From Selaginella tamariscina (Eukaryota; Streptophyta; Lycopodiopsida; Selaginellales; Selaginellaceae): a stretch of 64,000 nt of DNA. This document shows, piece by piece, positions 60,443 to 64,000 of the stretch (within the stretch, counting starts at the first letter, position 1; the number at the start of each line of letters is the position of its first letter). The position numbers were made by a program, and so were the translations under genes. The stretch is from assembly GCA_003024785.1 (NCBI GenBank), contig PUQB01000109.1, positions 210,272 to 274,271 on the forward strand, in the 5' to 3' direction. A model generated the notes under the pieces. It was not told where the DNA came from, did no database searches, and saw only the letters and a program-made list of their open reading frames with translations.

Positions 60443-61685
60443 TGTTAAAGGTAAAATATTAGGAGCATAGAACGTGCTACTATGGAGAGAATAAGGGTAG
60501 GAAGGTCTGTAGGAAGCATGGAAGGAAAGGTTATGAAGGAGAAAAATCCTTATTGAGAGGAAAAGGAGGGTAAGGAAAAGGAAAATGATGACATGGCGAG
60601 AGAAAGGGTAGTTAAGAGTTAGTTAGGTAGGGGAGAAGGGTCTCCACAAGAAGTTCCAGCATGAGAGAGAGAGTCTTCACGTTTTGTTCTCTTATATTCA
60701 TGTTAAAATGAAGGTGCATATTATAAGATCTTATGTGTGTGATATGTATCTCTCAATGAATGAATCTAATAAGGCAATAGCCAAAATCCGTTCTTGCCCT
60801 TGACTTCGGAGATCAATCATTGTGGCACTGAGAGAAGGTGATTTGATATATATATATATATATTATATATTATATATATATATATGTTGAGAGTTGATGA
60901 AAAGAAAGTGTATATCCTTTCTTGATGGTTGAGAGAAAGGAAACAGTTAGACAGGAAATGGTGAGGTTTTCCTGTTTTCCTATTTAACATTTGGCGACCA
61001 CGGAGGGATTTCGCCATTGCAGTGTTAGCATTCATTAAGAAAAGAGGTTAAAGTGACAGAATTTTCATTCTGAAAATGGCTCAGAAGGTTGTAGAGCTGG
61101 ATGTGTATAGGAGAAGGAATGAATGGAGCCATGGAGAAACCATTGTCCTGATCCAGCATTAGCTCGTCAGAGGAACCAAAGGCAGGCCAATAGAGTGGCT
61201 ACCTAACAGCAACTTGAATTTGACAAAAATAGACATTAAAATATCCTTGGGAAGTTAGTAGAGGATATTGCAGAAACAATACAGAAATTTGATCATGATC
61301 CAGAAAATTGGAGGTAGTATCAAACAGCTGGTTTAGAGGAAACTGTGAGAGGAAGGAAGGAATGCATGTTCATATACCGAGATTGTAAGGAGAAGGATCT
61401 CCTAAGAACTCCCTGAGAGGAAGGAAGGAAGGTGTAAGAGGAAGTACACTAGAGCAAAGGATTATTTCAAATATGGCATTTTTTCGGGAATGTTTGGGGT
61501 ACAGTGATGTATCTCACATTCTCTATAGGAAAGAAGAAAATTCGAAAAGACATTTACAATAGTTTGAAGAGGTAGTAAAACTGTATAAGGTGACGGATGC
61601 AGAAAAGCTGCTTATATTTCCACATACATTAAAAGAAATGCCTCTGATTGGTATTATGATCTTGAAAAGGAAGTCAAAGAGGATT
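60443..61685 (+). mobile_element. Element D: 5' LTR plus partial gag (plus), interrupted by element E
   Basis: The LTR at 60443-60989 (TGTTAAAGG to TATTTAACA) is the reverse orientation of the element C LTRs. TTTGGCGACC follows directly as primer-site start, then gag from 61076 (MAQKVVELDVYRRRNEW) to NASDWYYDLEKEVKED at 61684, where the sequence switches to an LTR in the other direction. The rest of D should lie beyond the right window edge, on the far side of E. Confidence 0.8.
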
Positions 61686-64000
61686 TGTTAAACAGGAAAA
61701 TAGGAAACCTCACCTTATCCTGTTTAACCGTTTCCCTTTCTCTCAACCAGTAAGAAAGGCTACACACTCTTTCTTTTTATCAACTCTCCACATATACATA
61801 TATTAAAACAACTTCTCTCAAAGCCACAATGACTGGCCTCTGGAGTCAAGGGCAAGAACGGATTTTGGCTATTGCGTTGTTAGATCCATTCATTGAGAGT
61901 ATACATAACACACACACAAGATCTTATAATATGCACCTTCATGAATACAAGAGAACAAAGTGTGGAGACTCTCTCTCTCTCCTACTGGAACTTCTTGTGG
62001 AGACCCTTCTCCCTTGCCCTAACTACCTCTTAATTACCCTTCCTCTCGCATGTCATCCTTTTCCTTCCGAAACTTCCTTTTCCTTTTCCTTACTCTCCTT
62101 TTCCTTTTGGTAAGGATTTTCCTCCTTCAACCTTTCCTTCCATGCTTCCTACAGACCTTCCTTCCTTATTCTCTTCACAGTAGGATGTTTTATGCTCCTA
62201 ATATTTTACCTTTAACACTGCCCCTTCCTTATTCATTATTGTGTCCTCACGACAACTATCCTACTCCTTTCTTTGGATGTTGATCTTCATGGTATTGTGG
62301 ATTCTCTTCTTTATACTTCCAAAAATTGTTCTTCACTTTCCTAAGTTCTTGGTTGAAAGTTGATACTTTAAGTTGCAGCACTTGATTTCCTACATCTTGT
62401 TCTTTAGGATCAGCATTTACTTTCTCTTCATGTTTCTGAATAGTTTTTCCTTCATGTTCCTTTGATTTATTTTCTTTGTTTATATTCACTTGCTTTAAAG
62501 GATCCGTGGTATACACATATGTATACTCTGCTGGTTGTTCATGTAAATCAATCTTATACCGGATTGCCTTATAGAATTTTTCCTGTAATATAGGCTTATT
62601 GTTTTCCTTTTGCTTAATAGTTTTCTTTCCTTTCAGCACTACATTAAGGTCAATATTTGTTAAGACCTTCAAGTTAGGATATGCTTTCAGGATTTATACT
62701 TCTTCCTGATTATCTAGCCCATTAAACCAATCATATCCTTTTAAAACAAGAGGACGAATTTCTTTTTACCATAACTTTTAGTATGATTATAGATCATTAG
62801 TTTTCCTTCTCCTTCTTTTACCATCATCTTTCTTTGTCTTCCGTTCTGAATAACCTTATTAGACTTAATCCATGGTCTAGATAAGAACATAGTATATGTT
62901 GCATCCTGTCCTCCATTTGTAAAACTATTAAGGATATTTTAAATTTAAGTCCTTTAACGGATATAGTAACTGCTTTCACTATACCTAATGGCCTTACACT
63001 TCGTTGATCAGCCATTTTAAGGTTAAATGGGGCAGGTTGGATTGGTCCTAAACCCATCCTTTTACATTCCTCTTCTTCAATAAAATTCACACATGAACCT
63101 CCATCTATTAACACTCTCTTTAACTTATTTCTGCTCACATATACTGTGATGCAAGGAACTTGTCCATCATAATCACCTTCATACAGTACTCATTTTACAA
63201 ACTGTATATCCTTCACTCGAAGGTGATGTTTATTGAACCAGACTTAATGCATTCAATATCTAGTTTCTTATGTAAGGAGCTACATGTATCAACTGTCCAA
63301 GCATAACTTTTACCTCATGATTTATAGCTTGGTGATACATGGAGTCCATTATCTTATCCTGTAATGGTAAGAATGAAAAACCTTGTTTACCTTTGTCTAT
63401 AGCACCTTTATTTATGCCTTCTGATTTGTTATCAGTCTGACCTTTTTGGTCAGGATTCTACTCCTACTCGTTTACATTTCCTATAACAAGCCCTCCTTGT
63501 TAGGAATAGTAGCTATCTCTCCTTCTTCATAACAAGAATATTCCTTCTCATTCCTTTGAAGAGCTATAACCGCCCTTGCAGTGGGTGGATACTCATCTTT
63601 TCCTTCCTTTATTTGAATTAGCCGTGTTGTAGGCTACACATTAGTTATCCTAGTAGAAGTAAGAGGTTGTATGGATGAACTTCGAACTAATCACATAGAA
63701 AAACCAAGTTGATTTTGATCAAAATATAAAGGTAACATGATTTTTCAAACTATGTGAAGGGAATAAGTCCAAAATAATACTTATTGATTAATTTATAATG
63801 TGATTTTTTATATGATCTAGTTAGTAATATGGTTAGTTTGAAGTTTAACCATTTGGTTTTCTACATAGTTTTTGATATAATATGACTAAATACTATGGTT
63901 AGTTTGAAGTTTAACCATTTGGTTTTTTCCATGGTTTTTTTATATAATCATGAGTTTGCAAAATCGAAATCCGAAATTTGAAATCTTGGCATTCTAATAA
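61686..64000 (-). mobile_element. Element E: 3' LTR, protease and gag end (minus), runs off window
   Basis: 3' LTR 61686-62217, preceded on the minus strand by the purine tract AATAAGGAAGGGG. Going up: an ORF at 62672-62256 that starts like the element C linker (LHEQPAEYTYVYTTDPLKQV) and ends in a coiled coil; protease 63138-62824 (RVLIDGGSCVNFIEEEECKR); gag end similar to element C at 63200-63660. RT, RNase H, integrase and most of the extra ORF are absent, so E is an internally deleted, non-autonomous copy. It interrupts element D. Confidence 0.8.

Noticed and set aside
1-64000. CRISPR array, bacterial operon or prophage
   Set aside because: Introns, PPR, J20 and LTR elements make this eukaryotic nuclear DNA; the spaced repeats seen are minisatellites without unique spacers.

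Overview
The window reads as nuclear DNA of a land plant, most likely a seed-free plant with motile sperm (bryophyte, lycophyte or fern grade); no species is claimed. The evidence is spliceosomal introns throughout, a pentatricopeptide (PPR) protein of the organellar RNA-editing type, a chloroplast J20-type DnaJ protein with a transit-like N-terminus, an EF-hand/coiled-coil protein resembling ciliary proteins, and plant-type Ty3/gypsy LTR retrotransposons. Intergenic DNA is very AT-rich and introns are full of (CA)n, (TA)n and (GA)n tracts.

Layout. 1-633: 3' end of a protein kinase gene (+). 1458-5130: PPR gene (-), one intron of which is filled by a ~100-bp minisatellite. 5449-5765: first exon(s) of a possible PB1-type gene. 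5847-6675: truncated copy of the TFIIIC-subunit gene. 6718-9680: 5'-truncated inverted copy of the EF-hand/ciliary-like gene, with a small inversion inside it. 9.7-12.05 kb: AT-rich. 12087-14406: decayed P-loop NTPase gene resembling the Crinkler/RHS class. 14700-15405: 5' fragment of the PPR gene (-). 15470-15832: inverted copy of the PB1-gene fragment. 16153-23249: long multi-exon TFIIIC 90-kDa-type WD40/zinc-finger gene (+). 23.7-26.8 kb: AT-rich. 26805-27829: two-exon J20-type DnaJ gene (-), the cleanest gene here. 28091-31941: fuller copy of the EF-hand/ciliary-like gene (-). 32.5-34.6 kb: AT-rich. 35.6-44.7 kb: a minus-strand Ty3/gypsy element (B) split by a plus-strand chromovirus (A). 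46212-47480: F-box gene (-) with a tandemly duplicated first exon. 49.5-64 kb: a nest of non-chromo Ty3/gypsy elements (C, D, E, F); C carries an extra ORF downstream of integrase, and E sits inside D, which sits inside F.

How the parts relate. The PPR and TFIIIC genes were probably head-to-head neighbours. The order full PPR / TFIIIC 5' fragment / PPR 5' fragment / full TFIIIC is what a tandem duplication across their shared 5' regions would leave, and about 8 kb of other DNA (the ciliary-gene copy and the NTPase gene) now lies inside it. Small inversions and a PPR scrap inside a retrotransposon chromodomain point to a rearrangement-prone region.

Caution. Nearly every gene, including ones that look otherwise well conserved, carries one or a few single-base frame slips, several of them in homopolymers. 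I cannot tell assembly indels from real decay, so 'CDS' versus 'pseudogene' is uncertain for most genes here.
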